DNA of 64,000 bases from Malania oleifera (lineage: Eukaryota > Streptophyta > Magnoliopsida > Santalales > Ximeniaceae). The translations under genes and the position numbers were made by a program. Below, one piece after another: positions 24,230 to 34,785 of this stretch (position 1 is its first letter; the number at the start of each line of letters is the position of its first letter). The stretch is from positions 75,814,597 through 75,878,596 of the forward strand of contig NC_080419.1 of the NCBI RefSeq assembly GCF_029873635.1, given 5' to 3'. The notes beneath the pieces are model-generated. The model did no database searches. It was not told the origin of the DNA and worked only from the letters and a program-made list of their open reading frames with translations.

Positions 24230-24379
24230 GATTTAGGAGAAAATGGTTTAGTTAAACTTGTTAAAGCGAGAGAATGAAGCAAGATTTGGAGGTTTAATGG
24301 AGGTATAGCTACTCAATCTAAGTGGGAGAATTCCAAGAAGTGAGAGACGAAGCTTCAGGGGAGGAGAGAATAGTGTTCA

Positions 24380-24435
24380 AGTGCCTGCGGTAGCAAAAAA
24401 GTTAGGGTTTTCGCGATATTTCAGTATATATATCT
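24380..24435 (-). promoter_or_regulatory. TATA box and telo-box leader upstream of accessory ORF
   Basis: On -, AGATATATATACTGA (24421-24435) is followed by CGCGAAAACCCTAAC (the telo-box AAACCCTAA lies in 24401-24410) and a CT-rich leader to about 24330. This is the arrangement of many plant promoters. Activity is inferred. Confidence 0.4.
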
Positions 24436-24679
24436 ACATGGTTCCAACACCTGACCTGAAGCATTGAATTTCCTGAATCATTTGGGTTTTAAAAATTCAC
24501 AATTCAATAGTAGTTCAATTGACTTATGTCGATAATTTATTCGCTTGAACTTTGAAAACTTTAAAAATTACGCAAGTCGGTAGCTATTCAGTCAAAATTG
24601 ATAGTGAAGGGTCAATCGCTTGAAATTTAGAAATTTTTACTTGACTTGAACTTTTGACCCAAACACTTACCTAATGAAT

Positions 24680-25735
24680 TAATTCCTCTCAAATCACTTC
24701 CCTACTATGCAATAATACTAATTCTCGTCGTATTGACATGAAACGGTCCTCTTGAAGATGTTTTGTGAAAATATCCGCCTATTGTTCATCCATGGCTATG
24801 AATTCGAGAATGAAATCCTCCTTTTGCACATGATCTCTAATGAAATGATGTTTTATATCAATATGCTTAGTCCTTGAGCGAGATATAGGATTTTTGGATA
24901 TATTTATAGCGCTGGTGTTTTCACTCTTTATGGGCACAGTCGTATATTCCAAATTAAAATCCTTAAGTTGTTATTTTATATACAACGTGTGTGCACAACT
25001 ACCTGCTGCAACGTACTCAAACTCAGCAGTGGATAATGCCACGGAATTCTGTTTCTTGGAAAACCAAGATACCAGAGATCATCCTAAGAAGTGGCAAGTA
25101 CTACTTGCACTCTAACAGTCTATTTTATACCCGATATAATCCGCATCTGAATAGCTGATCATTTCAAATGATGTATCTTTAGGATACCATAAACCTAAGT
25201 CTATAGTACCAATCAAATACCTTAAAATTCTTTTCACGGCTATTTGATGTGATTCTTTAGGTGTTGCTTGAAATCTAGCACACATGCAAACACTGAATAT
25301 AATGTTAGTCCCACTGGCTGTCAAGTAATGCAAGCTACCAATCATGCCTCAATAGTATTTAACATCTACCGATTTTCCTTGTTGATCTTTATCTAAACTA
25401 ATAGAAGTGCTCATTGGAGTTCCCAATGGCTTGCCACCTTCTATATCAAATTTCTTGAGTAAGTCCTTTATGTATTTTGATTGATTTATGAATGCCCCTT
25501 TTTTGGATTATTTGATCCAAAGACGAAGGAAATAGATCAATTCACCCATCATGCTCATTTCAAACTCATCTTACACACATGTAGCGAATTCTTTGCATAA
25601 TTCCTCATTTGTAGCATCGAATATGATATCATCAATGTAGATATGAATGATAAGCATATCTTCAGTCTTTGATTTTATAAAAAAGGTTGATGTGTTCCTA
25701 AATATCCATTTACCTAAATTTTCCTAATTTGAATT
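24680..25735 (-). pseudogene. Copia RT C-terminal half and RNase H
   Basis: On -: the catalytic box IYIDDIIFDAT (about 25650-25618), FEMSMMGEL, KYIKDLLKKF, MIGSLHYLTAS and CARFQATPKESHQIAVKRIL of RT, then SDADYIGYKID of RNase H, NTSAINISKNPISRSRTKHI and IFTKHLQEDRFMSIRREL, ending at TAG near 24690. Several stops (for example within MSMMGEL...IK-stop) break it. RNase H appears complete as a block order but not as a frame. It ends abruptly at about 25735 against the Tat-like LTR. Confidence 0.75.
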
Positions 25736-26543
25736 CAAGCGTGTGTAAACCCTAAGGGGTATAAAATTAAATTTCGAAGAGATGATCAGGGGTTCCCTTT
25801 TAGTTCTTTTGGGATCCTTTTAGAGTACAAATTGTAATTTATTTCATTTTACATTTTGAATTGCAAAGTTTTAAGTTTCGTTCTTGCTTTGTGTTTTGAT
25901 TATGAATTTCAATAAAAGTTATGTTTATAGTTTTGTTCATTATCTTGTCTTTACATTTGATTCCTTGCATGATGAGTAGCTAATTTATCCGATTCTCTAA
26001 TTGTGATGAAACCCTAAGCTAGAATCATATAGCTAGGATTTAGTCGATTGTGCATACGAGCATTTGGTTGCTAGAAAGGAATTCGTGTTTGCTAGATAGG
26101 GTATACCCAGTTCTCCCAATCGTGCTCCAGATGATTGGTGGGAACACGACTACGCTATACTACTCGAGCGGATCACTTGTCTTTGTTTATGGTTCACTCA
26201 ATGCATTTGTATTATGATGAACCCTTGAAACCTTATTACGGATAACGGATCGAATCTAGTTATTGCGAATTAACGGCTTAGGGCGGATTCATAACCAGGT
26301 AATTGCATTTCCATAAGTAATTCAATTTAATTATCATTGCTTTCGTAGTTAAAATAGAAAACCCCGAATTCAATATTTTCTTATTCTTCTAGCGTAGTAA
26401 ATTAAATTAATTTGGTACACTACTGCATTGAGTCCTTGAGGATCGATACCCGACTTACTCACTATTTTATCGAACTTGGGAGTAGTTAGGTTTATAAATT
26501 TTATCTTTAATAGTTAAGGACCAAAGCCTTGGCGATGTTATCA
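25736..26543 (+). repeat. LTR of Tat-like element, 5'-truncated
   Basis: It matches the later part of the LTR at 30587-32089: GAGGATCGATACCCGACTTA (26439), TAAGGACCAAAGCCTTGG (26514) and the end GATGTTATCA at 26543. It carries a U5-like tail but lacks U3 and TATA because of truncation. Confidence 0.75.
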
Positions 26544-26545
26544 AA

Positions 26546-26570
26546 TTTTGACGTTGTTGCTGGGGACTCA
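26546..26570 (+). other. Primer binding site, Athila/Tat type
   Basis: TTTTGACGTTGTTGCTGGGG just inside the LTR is a decayed form of TGGCGCCGTTGCCGGGG (intact at 54790), the PBS used by Athila/Tat elements, generally assigned to tRNA-Asp. The equivalent for the second interior is at about 32092-32110 and is more decayed. Confidence 0.7.
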
Positions 26571-26680
26571 ATTACAGTAGTGAGGAAAAATTAGTGCAGT
26601 GTACTATGTGATTTTTATTTTCTTTGCTCTTTTATTTCTGTTTGTTATTTGAAGTCTTTATTTTTTATGCTAAATTGTGT

Positions 26681-28676
26681 ATGCAAAGTTTGAGATCTCT
26701 GGAACCTAAATTAGTGCCTACTGACCCTGAGATTGAGAGATCCCCTAGGTTGGTCAAGAAGTCCACATTGAATCTAGAGTTAGCTGAGTCCTTTGAATCT
26801 AAAGTCATGGTCGAACTCCAACTGGTTCTGGATTTCCATAATCAAAATTAAAACCTGGACCCTCTTGCTCCTCGTCGACCTACGGCAAAGGAGCAACCTC
26901 TTCAGCCTCTGTGGGACTATTTCACTCCCAATGCTTACACATCACCGTCTTGCATTCGATTCTCAAAGGTCAAGATGGCACAAAATGGAATCAAGACCTC
27001 AACCATCTAGATGCTTCCCAACTTTTATGGGAATTTCACTCAAAATCCTTATAAGCATCTTGATGAATTTCTTGAAATTTGCCTCAACTATTAACATTTC
27101 CAATTTAGGTGATTGTGCTCAACGCATTAAGTTATTTCCATTCTCCTTTAAGGAGAAAGCCAAGTATTGGCTAAATTCTTTAGATTCAAACTCGATAACC
27201 ACTTGGGCCACCATGTAGAATGATTTCCTAAAAAGGTACTTCCCCATCATGAAGGCTAATCAGCTTAGGAAGGCCATAACTAGTTTTTTGCAGATAGAAG
27301 CTGATCAATTCTTCGAGACTTGGGAGTGTTTTAGGGACCTTCTGTGTAAATGTCCACATAATCAAGTCCCTAGGTCGCAATTAATCTAAACATTCTATAA
27401 GGGATTACCTGAGTGTGATCGTTTCATGGTCGACGAATCTTATGGAGATACTTTCCTCTCAAAGCATAAGAATGAGGCCTGGACTCTCTTTAAGACCCTT
27501 GCCAAGAATTTTCAGCAGCATATCATTGCTGCTCGTAAACCTTCTCAACCCACTTCTTCCCATTCAAAGGGAATTTACAAGTTAGCAACTCACAATGAAC
27601 TCGCACCCACTTTGCACACCATTGTCAAGAAACTTGATCAGTTCCTTTCCTTAGTACAACCATCTCAGTCGATAGAGGATGTGGAGTTATGTGCCATATG
27701 CTCCGATCCATATGATACTTGTTATACTTGCCTCTATGTGCCTCCCACGCCTGAGTTTGTGTAGGAGGAATTTAAGTCCACCCACAATTGGTACGACACA
27801 CCGACCAATGATCCATACTCCAATAAGTACAATCCTAGGTGGGGTCGACATCCTAACTTCTCCTAAAGGCCACAAGTTCAGGGATTTTTAGCCCAAATAC
27901 CTCAACAATCACCAAATTCTCTCCCTCCTTGATCATTTAAGAATCTAAATCAGTAAAATCCTCCCATGCCTACAACCTGTCACCAAGCTTATCAACCATC
28001 ACCTCCTCAACAACCTCAGTATGATTATTCTTTTCAAGAGACAGTGTTAAAGTCCCTTAAGGGTATTGAGGAAGATCATCAGGTTGATTGGCAATTGCTC
28101 CATTCCCACTTCCAGTTCATAGCAAAGATAGAGGTCACCTTGGGCCAACTAGCTACATCCGTGAGTAGAAAGGAAGAGGGTAAGTTACCAAGTCAGCCCC
28201 ATGTTAACTCAAAAGGCCAATATGGGGTAGAGAGTGATCTAGCTTCTAGTCATTCGACTTACCATAAGCAAGCCCAAGCTATGACTATTCTTAGAAGTGG
28301 CAAGGAGGTAGAAAACAAGGTTGGGGAGAAGTTGGACTTAGGTAAGGATAAGGAGAAGATAAGGGTAGACTCCATTGTTAAACCATGTAACCATTCTTCC
28401 TCCAATCTGGTGAGTGACACCGTAATGCTCGCCTCATGCAATGACTACACAGTGCCCCAATATATCCCTACAATACCATTTCTTGTAGATCTTCAGTCAA
28501 ACTCCAAGCTTATGAAGGAAGCCAATGTAGAGTCCATGATGGACACATTTAAACAAGTCAAGGTCAACCTTTCGCTCTTAGATGCAATTAAGCAAGTGCC
28601 CACTTATGCAACATTCCTCAAGGACCTATGCACCCAAAAGCATAAATCTCAGGTGCACATGAACAAAAGAGTCTAG
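26681..28676 (+). pseudogene. Tat/Athila-like gag, first interior
   Basis: The ATG at 26681 starts MQSLRSLEPKLVPTDPEIER. After a frame change come the capsid blocks IKLFPFSFKEKAKYWLNSLD and SITTWATM (to 27218), then the open stretch 27426-27764 and, from 27966, LKSLKGIEEDH, IEVTLGQLATSVSRKEEGK and AMTILRSGKEVEN, which are hallmark gag C-terminal segments of Tat/Athila elements. Gag packages the RNA. At least three frame breaks and TAG stops (for example at 27216) inactivate it. Confidence 0.8.
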
Positions 28677-28689
28677 TTGATCGAGCATG

Positions 28690-29032
28690 TGAGCTCCATT
28701 ATGTTAGGCCACATTCCCCCAAAGCTTAAACACCCCGACACTACCACCATCTCATGTGTGATCGCAGATTACATCATCGATAGACCATTTTCAATTTGTG
28801 AGCGAGCATGAACCTACTTCCTTACTCGGTTTACCAAAAAGTTGGTTTAGGAGAGCTTAAGCCTACCCCGGTCACTTTGAGCTTTGCTGATCGATCTATG
28901 AAAGTGCCCAGGGGTGTTTTTGGGGATTTCCTAGTGAAGATCGATAAATTCTATCACCTAGAAAACTTCTTTGTCATAGACATGGAACCTATAAAGCCGA
29001 CCAAAAATCCAATCCCTCTTCTCCTCGATTGA
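28690..29032 (+). pseudogene. Aspartic protease remnant of Tat-like element
   Basis: HIPPKLKHPD and DYIIDRPF precede the expected D-L-G-A-S catalytic site, which is destroyed by a frame break (CERA-stop). The flanking segment MNLLPYSVYQKVGLGELKPT, then TLSFADRSMKVPRG and ENFFVIDME are clear family blocks. The protease would cut the polyprotein; this copy has no active site. Confidence 0.72.
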
Positions 29033-29419
29033 CAATTCATAGTTATGGCTAATGCATGTATCTAGTGTAGGACCAGTGTTATGGATGTATCCTTCGACAA
29101 CATGAAGCTTTTGTTGAATGTTTTCCATGCCTCCCAACACCCATCCTATGACGTCCAATGTTTGGACGTAGATATGATCGATGAGTGTGTTACACGAGTT
29201 GCCCCCTCGATTCTTTTAAAGGATCCCCTTAAAGTTATGCTTCAGTTCGATCGACCTTCCATCTTATGTCTAGACGACCTATATGAGCATATTTCTCCTA
29301 TATGTGATTCAACCTCTAGTCTATATAGAAGGCCTTGGAAAGCTAAGTTCACGTCCTTCCTATTCTCTTTAGCGTTCCAACACAGCTTTTCAGCGAGGCC
29401 CTACCATTTCTTGAGTTAA
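29033..29419 (+). pseudogene. Protease-RT linker of Tat-like element
   Basis: DVSFDNMKLLLNVFHASQHP and DVDMIDECV match the conserved acidic linker found between protease and RT in Athila/Tat elements. The RT that should follow is missing; at about 29330 the sequence jumps to 3' UTR-type DNA. This marks the deletion of RT, RNase H and integrase. Confidence 0.62.
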
Positions 29420-30308
29420 AGCCATGAGTGGAGTGAGTGTGCATCGAACCCAGGTGAATCCGGTATAAGGGTTCATTGCGTCTAACTGATTATGGTAAAC
29501 TTAGTGCTTCTGGGAGGCAACCCACTTATTTTTCTAGTTTTTCTTATTCTCTGTGTCTTTAGGTTGTACATTGTAGGGTGTGTTAGAGTCTAGAGTCCTT
29601 AGAGTAGGTTTTCATTTAGTGTCTCAGTCGACCTAGGTGCGATTAGGTCCCCCTCTCATGGCCTTTCATTAGGAAAATGTGGCCTTTCTCAAAGAATATA
29701 TTAATCAAGTCTCGACCAGCAAGCTTACTAGGTGTGACCAAGTCAACCATTCTGGGTATGAAGCCTCAAAATTCTAAAATTTTATAGAATAGATCAACCA
29801 TCACGCGACCAGCACAACAGTTTGGTGCAACTTGGTCAACTTTATATGTTCCTATTGACCAATGATTTCCAAAATAGGCCGACCATCACACGACCAGCAC
29901 TCCAACCTCACGCAACCTAGTTGATAGTCCATTTTCCATATTAAGTTGAGGGTCCACTAAGTGGTCGACCAGCCCCAAGATGATATGACTTGGTTGAGAC
30001 TGTAAAAGCAATTTAAATCCTGTTTCTCCCACGAAGCCCTAACTCTTTTCTTGCTCTCTTTGCATCCCCTTCATTGCACCACCTACAAACTCTGTCACCT
30101 AAGGATCCCTCCAACTTTAACCACCTTCGGTGACCCTCGTCGGCACCTCCCCCACCTTTGGTAATCATCTCTAGCCATCCTCCTTCCTCTCTAGCCATGA
30201 GTCTTCCCTTGTGTAATAAGTGTTCCTACTTGAAGCCTAGTCTCTTCATCTTCTTCCCTCATTGCACCCTTGTTTCTTCTTTCGGGTGGCTTTGCTATCA
30301 TGACACAC
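29420..30308 (+). other. 3' untranslated region with conserved GGGAGGCAACCC and repeat array
   Basis: TTCTGGGAGGCAACCCACT at about 29507-29525 is a conserved noncoding signature after pol in Athila/Tat elements. From about 29615 to 30000 it holds irregular copies of GGTCGACC/CGCGACCAGCA/TGCAACTTGGTCAAC-like text. From 30010 there is a CT-rich leader-like stretch. I see no gene here. Confidence 0.5.
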
Positions 30309-30590
30309 TGCATCAATTCCTTCACGTCTAATAGAAAGAGGGTTGAGAAATAGCCAGCCTCCACTAGTATAGCCCAAGAAAAAGGGTTGAGTCATTCAAA
30401 ACAAGCAAAAAAAGAAAGGCCAAGGGAATAGGGTTCATCATATGACCATAGAGGATTACGATTTCAAGCCAATGTACACAAAATAGCTTCATGATACATG
30501 GGCCCATCAGAGGAAGAAATGATGCATTGATATACCCGAGAAGTGGAAATTTGATCATTATATGACCCCACTGACCAGTTTCTATATGAT
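30309..30590 (+). pseudogene. Remnant of second ORF (env-like position), basic N-terminus
   Basis: One frame reads SNRKRVEK-stop-PASTSIAQEKGLSHSKQAKKER, then GSSYDHRGLRFQANVHKIAS and MGPSEEEMM, interrupted by five stops (TAG/TGA) where Gln, Arg or Trp are plausible. A basic, Ser-rich start followed by such a segment is seen at the start of the downstream ORF of Athila/Tat elements. It ends at the LTR (30587). The assignment is tentative. Confidence 0.4.
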
Positions 30591-32089
30591 ATGTCCCTAA
30601 AATGCACTAATTTAGGCCCTCATTTACCTTTGTTTTGCTCTCATTTGTCATGTATTTACCCTTTGTTATCATAGTTCATAGTTATGCATGGTTTTTTCAT
30701 GTTTCAAGAAAATCATGTTAAAATCAAGGAGTTAAGCAATACAAAAGCCAAGGGAGTAATTGGGAAGCAAAAAAATCAAATTAGATGCTCAACTAAGCCC
30801 CCAAAGCTTCAATTCATTAAAGCAAACAAGACATGGTTCGACCACGTGATGCAGCCAACAAACACAGGGGGCAACTAGGTCATAATTGGAAGACTCCAAG
30901 GTTCAGACTGATAGTGAGATGCTACAAGGTTTGACCAACTACCCAACCAAGTTAACCTGAGGGGCGAGTAGGTTAAGAAACTGAGACTGATTAAGCTAGA
31001 GATCCTGAGAGTCTCGACCGCTAGCTCGACCAAGAGGACCTATAGGCGCAACTAGGTTGAGAAAGCTTGAAGCCTGAGATCTTAGAGATGCCGAGAGTTT
31101 CGACCATGGTGCGACTAGTGGAAGACATTGGTGCGACTTGGTCGAGAGACGTGAGCCCAACGATCTGCTTTCTGAGATTTTCAACAAAACTTTCCTATTT
31201 TGAATTTTAAACCTTGTAAACCCTTTTGTGTATAAAACCTAGCTTCGTCTATGTGCCTAGGGTTTATTTTTGGCCCCTCTTTGGTTAGTGACAGACTTAA
31301 AGAGTCATTGGGTGCCAATTAGTGTAGGATTTACTACTTTGATTTCAATTCTTTGTACTAGTTTTGTGCTTGGATTCTTCGAAGGCTTGTGAAAAACTTG
31401 AGGTCCTTGTGCTACCACATAGATAACTAGTTGTTTGATTATAATCTTGATTGCTAGTGACAAGTCGTTGAGTTGCAATTGAAGCCATTTCTAAATACAT
31501 CTTCTTTTACTACTTTCATTTAAATACTTGCACTTTAAATTCCATGTCTGTACCTTCCATGCACTTTTACCTCTCTGATTGTGATAAGATCATAGGGCAA
31601 AGGATAACATAGCTAAAGATTCAGTCACTTATACATAATAGGCTACAGTTTATGTATAGGGTGTTCTCGTGATCACTAGAAAGGGTATACCCTGGTTCCC
31701 AATCGTGCTCTGGACAATTGGTGCACCTTCGCTACCCTATGGCACTCGAACGGTTCACTTAACTGTTTAGCCTAGTACGGATAGCTTATCGGACATAGCT
31801 ATAGCACATGATAGCCTATGCTTGATTCATGATCTAAGATCTACTTTTTAGGAGTAGTGTTAATATAGTTTTACATGCTTTCATAGTTAGTAGAAAAAAA
31901 CTATCAAAATCTCACTTTTTTTTTTTTTCCTTTTACACAAAGTTTAGTAAATTAGGCAAGATGTTGTGAACAACTGCACTTGAGTGCCTGAGGATCGACA
32001 CCCGACTTACTCATTGTTTTACTAAACTTGAGATAGGTGATAAATTTTGTCTTTGGTAGTTAAGGACCCAAGCCTTGGTGAGCTTACCA
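30587..32089 (+). repeat. Central LTR of Tat-like element
   Basis: It starts about TGATATGTCCCTAAAATGCAC and ends GAGCTTACCA at 32089, just before a decayed PBS. U3 contains GTGCGACTTGGTCGAG/GGGGCGAGTAGGTTAAG-like repeats (about 30835-31150) followed by TATA-like GTGTATAAAACC (about 31228). A T run is at 31917-31929. The start may be 5 bp further in (TGTCCC). Confidence 0.65.
30835..31150 (+). promoter_or_regulatory. Repeat array TGCGACTWGGTCGA in Tat-like LTR U3
   Basis: Irregular copies: GGTTTGACCAACTACC, GGGGCGAGTAGGTT, CTCGACCGCTAGCTCGACC, GGCGCAACTAGGTTGAG, TTTCGACCATGGTGCGACTAG and TGGTGCGACTTGGTCGAG. They sit 80-400 bp upstream of the TATA-like box. A core of two half-sites (CGAC and GTCG) separated by 4-6 bases recurs. 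Function is inference. Confidence 0.4.
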
Positions 32090-32244
32090 AATTTTTGCAT
32101 CGTTTCCAAAGACTCAATTATGGTTGTAAGCCAACATCTAGTTTAAAGTACTACATAATTTGTTTTTATTTGTTTTCTTTTGTATTTTCTTTATTTTATA
32201 CTCTGAAGTCTTGATTGTGTGTTGCATCCATATATGCTAGGTTT

Positions 32245-33510
32245 GTGCTCTTTGGATCCTGAGTTAGTGCCTAGAGACCCTGAGATTGAGAGATTCCATA
32301 GGTCCACTAGGAAATCCACCTCTAGTCTCGAGTTAGCTAGGTCTTTTTAACCCGGAGTCATGGCTGAGCGGGAACCAGTTCCCGCCTTTCAAAACTAAGA
32401 ACCCCAAGCTCCCTACCAACCACTAGTGGAAAAGCAACCTCTTCGGCCTCTTAGATACTACTTTACACCCAAAACATACACCTCACCATCTTGCATCTGG
32501 TTTTCGGTGGTCGAGGTGGCACAACTTGAAATTAAGACTTCCATCATCTCGATGCTTCCCAATTTCTTTGGGAATTTGACTCAAAATCCATACAAGCATC
32601 TAGATGAAATTCTTAAAATCTTTTCCACCATCTGTATACCTCATTTTAATGATGATACCCTCCAATTGAGGATTTTTGCTTTTTCTTCTGAAAGATAAGG
32701 CCAAATATTGGTTGATTGCCTTAGAGCCAAACTTGGCGACCAACTTGGCCACCATGCAACATTACTTCTTGAAAAAGTACTTTCCTATTGGGAAAACTAA
32801 CCAGCTGAGGAAGACTATCACTAGTTTTTCCCAATTGGATGAGGAACACTTTTTTGAGACATAGGAGCGCTTTAGGGACCTTTTGCATAAATGCCCTCAC
32901 CACCAAGTCCCTAGGTGGCAATTACTTCAGGCCTTTTATGAAGAATTAGCTGAGCGTGATAGGGTCATGTTAGATGCATCATGTGGAGGTACTTTCCTTA
33001 TGAAACACAAGAATGAAGCATGGGCTCTCTTTGAGAACCTTGCCGAGAAAGCATGTTGTTATTGTTCACACACCATCCCAACCTTCCTTTTCCCATCCTA
33101 AGGGAGTCTATGAGTAAGCCATGGGCCATGACCTTGCACCCACACTACACGCGATTTTGAAAAAGTTAGATCAGTTCTTGTCCCTACAACAATGACCTTA
33201 ACCTATGGCAGGTGTAGAGGTATATGCCATTTGTTCTGATCCTTCTCACATTTGTTACAATTGCCCCCATGCACCTCCCCCACCTAATTTTGTGCAAGAG
33301 GAGGTTAAGGCCACCCATAACAGGTATAACATGCTGTCCAATGACTCATATTCTAACAAGTACAATTCTAGGTGGAGTAAGCATCCCACTAAAGGCCACA
33401 AGCTCTGGGCATTCAAGCTCAAAGACCTCAGCAATCACCTACTACTTTACCTCAATGGCCATTTCAAAATCCTTAAAATCCTCCTGTGTCTGCCCCTAGA
33501 TCTTCAAATT
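32245..33510 (+). pseudogene. Tat/Athila-like gag, second interior, truncated
   Basis: It parallels the gag at 26681. GLCSLDPELVPRDPEIER-like text starts near 32245, then KQPLRPLRYYFTPKTYTSPS, NPYKHLDEILKI, KDKAKYWLIALEP (32676 on) and RVMLDASCGGTFLMKHKNEA, with the Cys-containing YAICSDPSHICYNCPHAPPP near 33215-33280. Frame shifts occur near 32690 and 32864. It stops at about 33510 where SIRE LTR sequence begins. Confidence 0.75.
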
Positions 33511-33514
33511 TTCA

Positions 33515-34785
33515 AAAGATAAATAAATAGTGAGAGTGTATGCATCTAAATACAAATATAATGCCTAAAATAAAATACTCTCTTTAAAAATGATTTTGAG
33601 ATAAAGCAAGTGAAAGAGAGTTGAAGATATTTTTTTAAAATATTTGGCCCCAAAAGAATGATTTAAACAATAAAAAATATTTTGGGGAAACTTTGATTAA
33701 CAATGGATTAGAGAGAAGATTTGGGTTAATCAAAGTTGCTAATCTGGAGTTTTTATGGGGTATTTATAGAGTTTGTGAAAATTATGACTGTTGGGGACAC
33801 CGAAGTCATTTTAGAAAAAGATTAATAATGTTTAATTAAAAATAACCTTGTTTAACCGCGGTAAAAATTCACCAACCCGAGAGGCTCGGTCGACCAAACT
33901 TGAGGTTCGGTTGACCGTGGAGCCAAGTTCGGTCGACCAAAGAATTTTTGAACTATAAGTTTGGTCAACTAGACTTGAGGCGATTTCAAAACTCGCATGC
34001 TTCAGTCGACCAGGTCAATTTGAACTATGAGGTTTGGTCGACCAAGCAGTTGGCAACTCCCACGTGGGGGTCTGATCGACCATGGTGTTGCCCATATAAT
34101 TCTGGTCGATCGACAAGGAAGTCAACTTGTTGACCGGAGGAGGTTTGGTCGACCAGGTCTGCCTATATATATCTAGTTGGTCGACCGAGAGGTCAACCTG
34201 TTGACGTGGTGGGAGGTCGGTTGACCGACAAACTCAGTGTAACTGAGTTTGGTTGACCGAACATGCCATCCTTGGACATTTCGGTATTTTTCTTTAAAAT
34301 GATGTCCCTATACATATGATGATTAATTTTAAGTCAATAGGGAACATTTTCATGCATAATAGTGTCCTATGGTTAGTCTAAGGTCTTTGAGAGCTGACCG
34401 AAAAAATCTGACGTCGGTCGACCGAAGAAGTTTTTGTAAACTTCGTTGAGCCTCAATTTTGACCCTAAAGTTATTCTAAAAACTTTGTATGATTTTAGTC
34501 TTTTTAGAAAAAGATTTTTGGTGAAATGTACTAGTCTCTAGGGTCTATCTACGGTCGTTCTGAGCATTCAAACACATCATGCAGATGTATGCATTATTAC
34601 AAACCAGAGATATAAAAAACTAAATGCAATACAAATAAAACATAAATGTCTTCTTCTTTCTTCTTTGCTCTTTAACTCTATGGAAGACGCCAGATATGAG
34701 CTTTGAGTCGTGTCATGGTTTCCATGTCCTCTTGATCTTATGTGTAACCTGAATTATACCTATTCACGCACTTAAAAGCACACTA
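33515..34785 (-). repeat. Truncated SIRE-like copia LTR
   Basis: Internal LTR blocks are present (- TATA box TCTATAAATA at 33771-33780, TTTAACCGCGGTAAAA at 33851, palindrome array 33885-34440, a tail like CATGCAGATGTATGCATTATT at 34577). Both LTR ends are missing, so it is a fragment joined to gag on the left and to low-copy DNA on the right. Confidence 0.65.
33885..34440 (-). promoter_or_regulatory. TCGGTCGACC palindrome array in U3 fragment
   Basis: About ten copies such as CTCGGTCGACCAAAC, TTCGGTCGACCAAAG, TTTGGTCGACCAAGC, GGTCGATCGAC, TTTGGTCGACCAGG and TTGGTCGACCGAGAGG, plus TTGACC variants, upstream on - of the TATA box. It belongs to the same group as the other arrays. Confidence 0.6.

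Larger units (their letters stand above)
20969..25735 (-). mobile_element. Rearranged SIRE-like copia element with accessory ORF
   Basis: On -: RT and RNase H (25735-24680), a TATA/leader region and accessory ORF (24435-23510), a second copy of the pol C-terminus (about 23505-23400), UTR, PPT (22892-22905) and 3' LTR (22891-20969). The RT is cut at about 25735 by the junction with the Tat-like LTR. Two pol ends separated by 1.2 kb show recombination between copies or insertion. Motifs (YIDDIIF, MSMMGEL) fit the SIRE/Maximus lineage. Confidence 0.65.
25736..33510 (+). mobile_element. Tat/Athila-like gypsy in LTR-internal-LTR-internal order, no RT or integrase
   Basis: A partial LTR (25736-26543), PBS-like TTTTGACGTTGTTGCTGGGG, gag, protease, linker, UTR and ORF remnant are followed by a full LTR (30587-32089), a second PBS-like segment and a second gag (to about 33510). 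Two interiors sharing one LTR indicate unequal recombination or a truncated tandem. RT, RNase H and integrase are absent between the protease linker (about 29330) and the UTR. The 5' end is truncated at the copia junction and the 3' end at the SIRE LTR fragment. Confidence 0.7.

Noticed and set aside
25736..33510. Endogenous pararetrovirus or LINE origin for the gag-rich region
   Set aside because: LTRs, an Athila/Tat PBS, Tat-type gag blocks and the GGGAGGCAACCC signature identify an LTR retrotransposon; no movement protein, coat Cys pattern of caulimovirids, or endonuclease/LINE RT was seen.
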